From assembly GCA_034431935.1 (NCBI GenBank), contig DAOUCU010000057.1, positions 1-43,547 of the forward strand: a stretch of DNA of 43,547 bases, given 5' to 3'. The notes below the pieces were generated by a model. That model was given only the letters and a program-made list of their open reading frames with translations. It searched no databases and was not told the origin of the DNA. This document shows positions 42,782 through 43,547 of the stretch, piece after piece. Numbering within the stretch: the stretch's first letter is position 1; each line of letters starts with the position of its first letter. Made by a program: the position numbers and the translations under genes. Source of the stretch: JBFMDU01 sp034431935. Lineage in GTDB: Bacteria > Chloroflexota > Dehalococcoidia > GIF9 > JBFMDU01.

Positions 42782-43547
42782 TTAACTCTCCATCCGGCCG
42801 TGCACCAGCGAGTTGAGGGCCTGTGCCCACGGCCGGTTTGAGTGTGGACCGTAAAGCGCCGGTACGCCTGCATCCAGCCACTGCGCCGACCAATTGTCCC
42901 TTCGTTTCCCACCAGGTGCCGCGGCCGGGGCCGTCGCTGGAGTTAACGTCGTTATGCCCCTTTTCGGCCTTATCCAGTCGCTGATTTCCCCGGAGTAGCG
43001 CAGTTCCAGGAGTCGGGCCATCCGCTGAGCACCTCGTTTCGTCCAGCTCATTCCCCGCCTCTTCATCCGGCAGGCCACCAGCTTGTCCACGTTTCCCTCA
43101 ATCGCCCCCAGTCCCCTTAAGGCCTCGCCGCCACCCCTTATCCGGTAGTCAGCCAGACCACAGGCATTCTCTAATAGATATGCCCGCAACCATCCAATCT
43201 CAGGGCTTTGCTCCTTACCTCTCTGTGCCTGTGCCTTCATAAGCAGCCTGTCGGCTTCAGCAATGTCCCCGACAACACAGAGACGATATACCTCGTTGGA
43301 CAGTAAGACATCGCCGCCTGTGCCCCGGAGCAGTGCCCGACGCAGATGGAACCGGTCCAGCTGGTACGCCGCCCCCATAATTTCACTACCGTCCCTAACA
43401 AAGTGGGCACCATCACCGCCAACGACAAGACGCTCGACCCGGCTTAAGTCATACTTTTTGGCAAGCCTTAAGGAGAAGCCGTCCCAGAACCGGTCACCGT
43501 CCATCATTCCCAGGTACACCGTCTTCTCTTTAAGCCGGTAACGCCCC
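42782..43547 (-). mobile_element. ISLre2/UPF0236-type transposase, C-terminal part (runs off window)
   Basis: 255 codons are open from the right edge to the stop at 42782, so the start is beyond the window. Residues RYRLKEKTVYLGMMDGDRFWDGF, VGGDGAHFVRDGSEIM and YQLDRFHLRRALLR match the ISLre2 (UPF0236) transposase family, with the catalytic Asp in GGDG/LDRFH. The C-terminal region HSNRPWAQALNSLVHGR is also typical. No inverted repeat end could be identified at 42600-42781. The frame is uninterrupted in this part, so the copy could be active. Confidence 0.85.

Overview
The window is about 43.5 kb of high-GC bacterial DNA. Its gene content suggests an anaerobic, probably uncultured member of the Chloroflexota (Dehalococcoidia-like). 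The reasons are a 23S rRNA gene with neither 16S nor 5S beside it, a TAXI-type TRAP transporter, a Tat-exported molybdopterin oxidoreductase with NrfD-type membrane anchor, thiolase/DUF35 genes, rubrerythrin and a menaquinone-type methyltransferase. This assignment is inference from gene content; no phylogeny was run.

Region by region: 1-300 is the C-terminus of a sensor histidine kinase. 413-2133 (minus) is a DUF35/thiolase pair. 2134-2776 is non-coding and holds a cluster of short hairpins. 2777-3993 (minus) is a P1-family peptidase behind a small, apparently frameshifted membrane protein. surE and bioY diverge at about 5000. 5697-8735 is a plus-strand housekeeping run: metallo-beta-lactamase fold protein, C4 zinc-ribbon coiled coil, RNase HI, DegV and a small alpha/beta-barrel protein. 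It ends against a convergent SDR gene. RNase P RNA (about 9718-10085) has a clear promoter.

10539-18355 (minus) looks like one catabolic operon: nitrilase-like amidohydrolase, TAXI binding protein, fused TRAP permease, thiamine-diphosphate enzyme and UbiD-type decarboxylase. A divergent MFS transporter starts from an overlapping promoter region. This suggests uptake of an organic acid (perhaps aromatic or a 2-oxo acid) followed by decarboxylation.

19840-23010 carries the solitary 23S rRNA gene and an initiator tRNA. 23137-30965 is a respiratory oxidoreductase island: a two-CW HTH regulator diverges from a molybdopterin subunit, a four-cluster ferredoxin subunit, an NrfD-like anchor, a TorD-like chaperone interrupted by a single in-frame TAG, an unrecognised polytopic membrane protein and a THEP1-like NTPase coupled to it. 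The promoters and two perfect palindromes in the divergent gap look like a shared control point.

31299-36125 holds a CBS-domain site-2-protease homologue that has lost its zinc-binding histidines, a secreted alpha/beta hydrolase, and a cell-surface protein with an exact seven-repeat beta-propeller plus four TIG domains. tRNA-Leu and tRNA-Arg follow. 36710-41242 is a three-gene flavin/iron-sulfur oxidase operon (GlcD-like, CCG-domain, vanillyl-alcohol-oxidase-like). The end carries rubrerythrin, a UbiE/MenG methyltransferase and an ISLre2-type transposase running off the edge.
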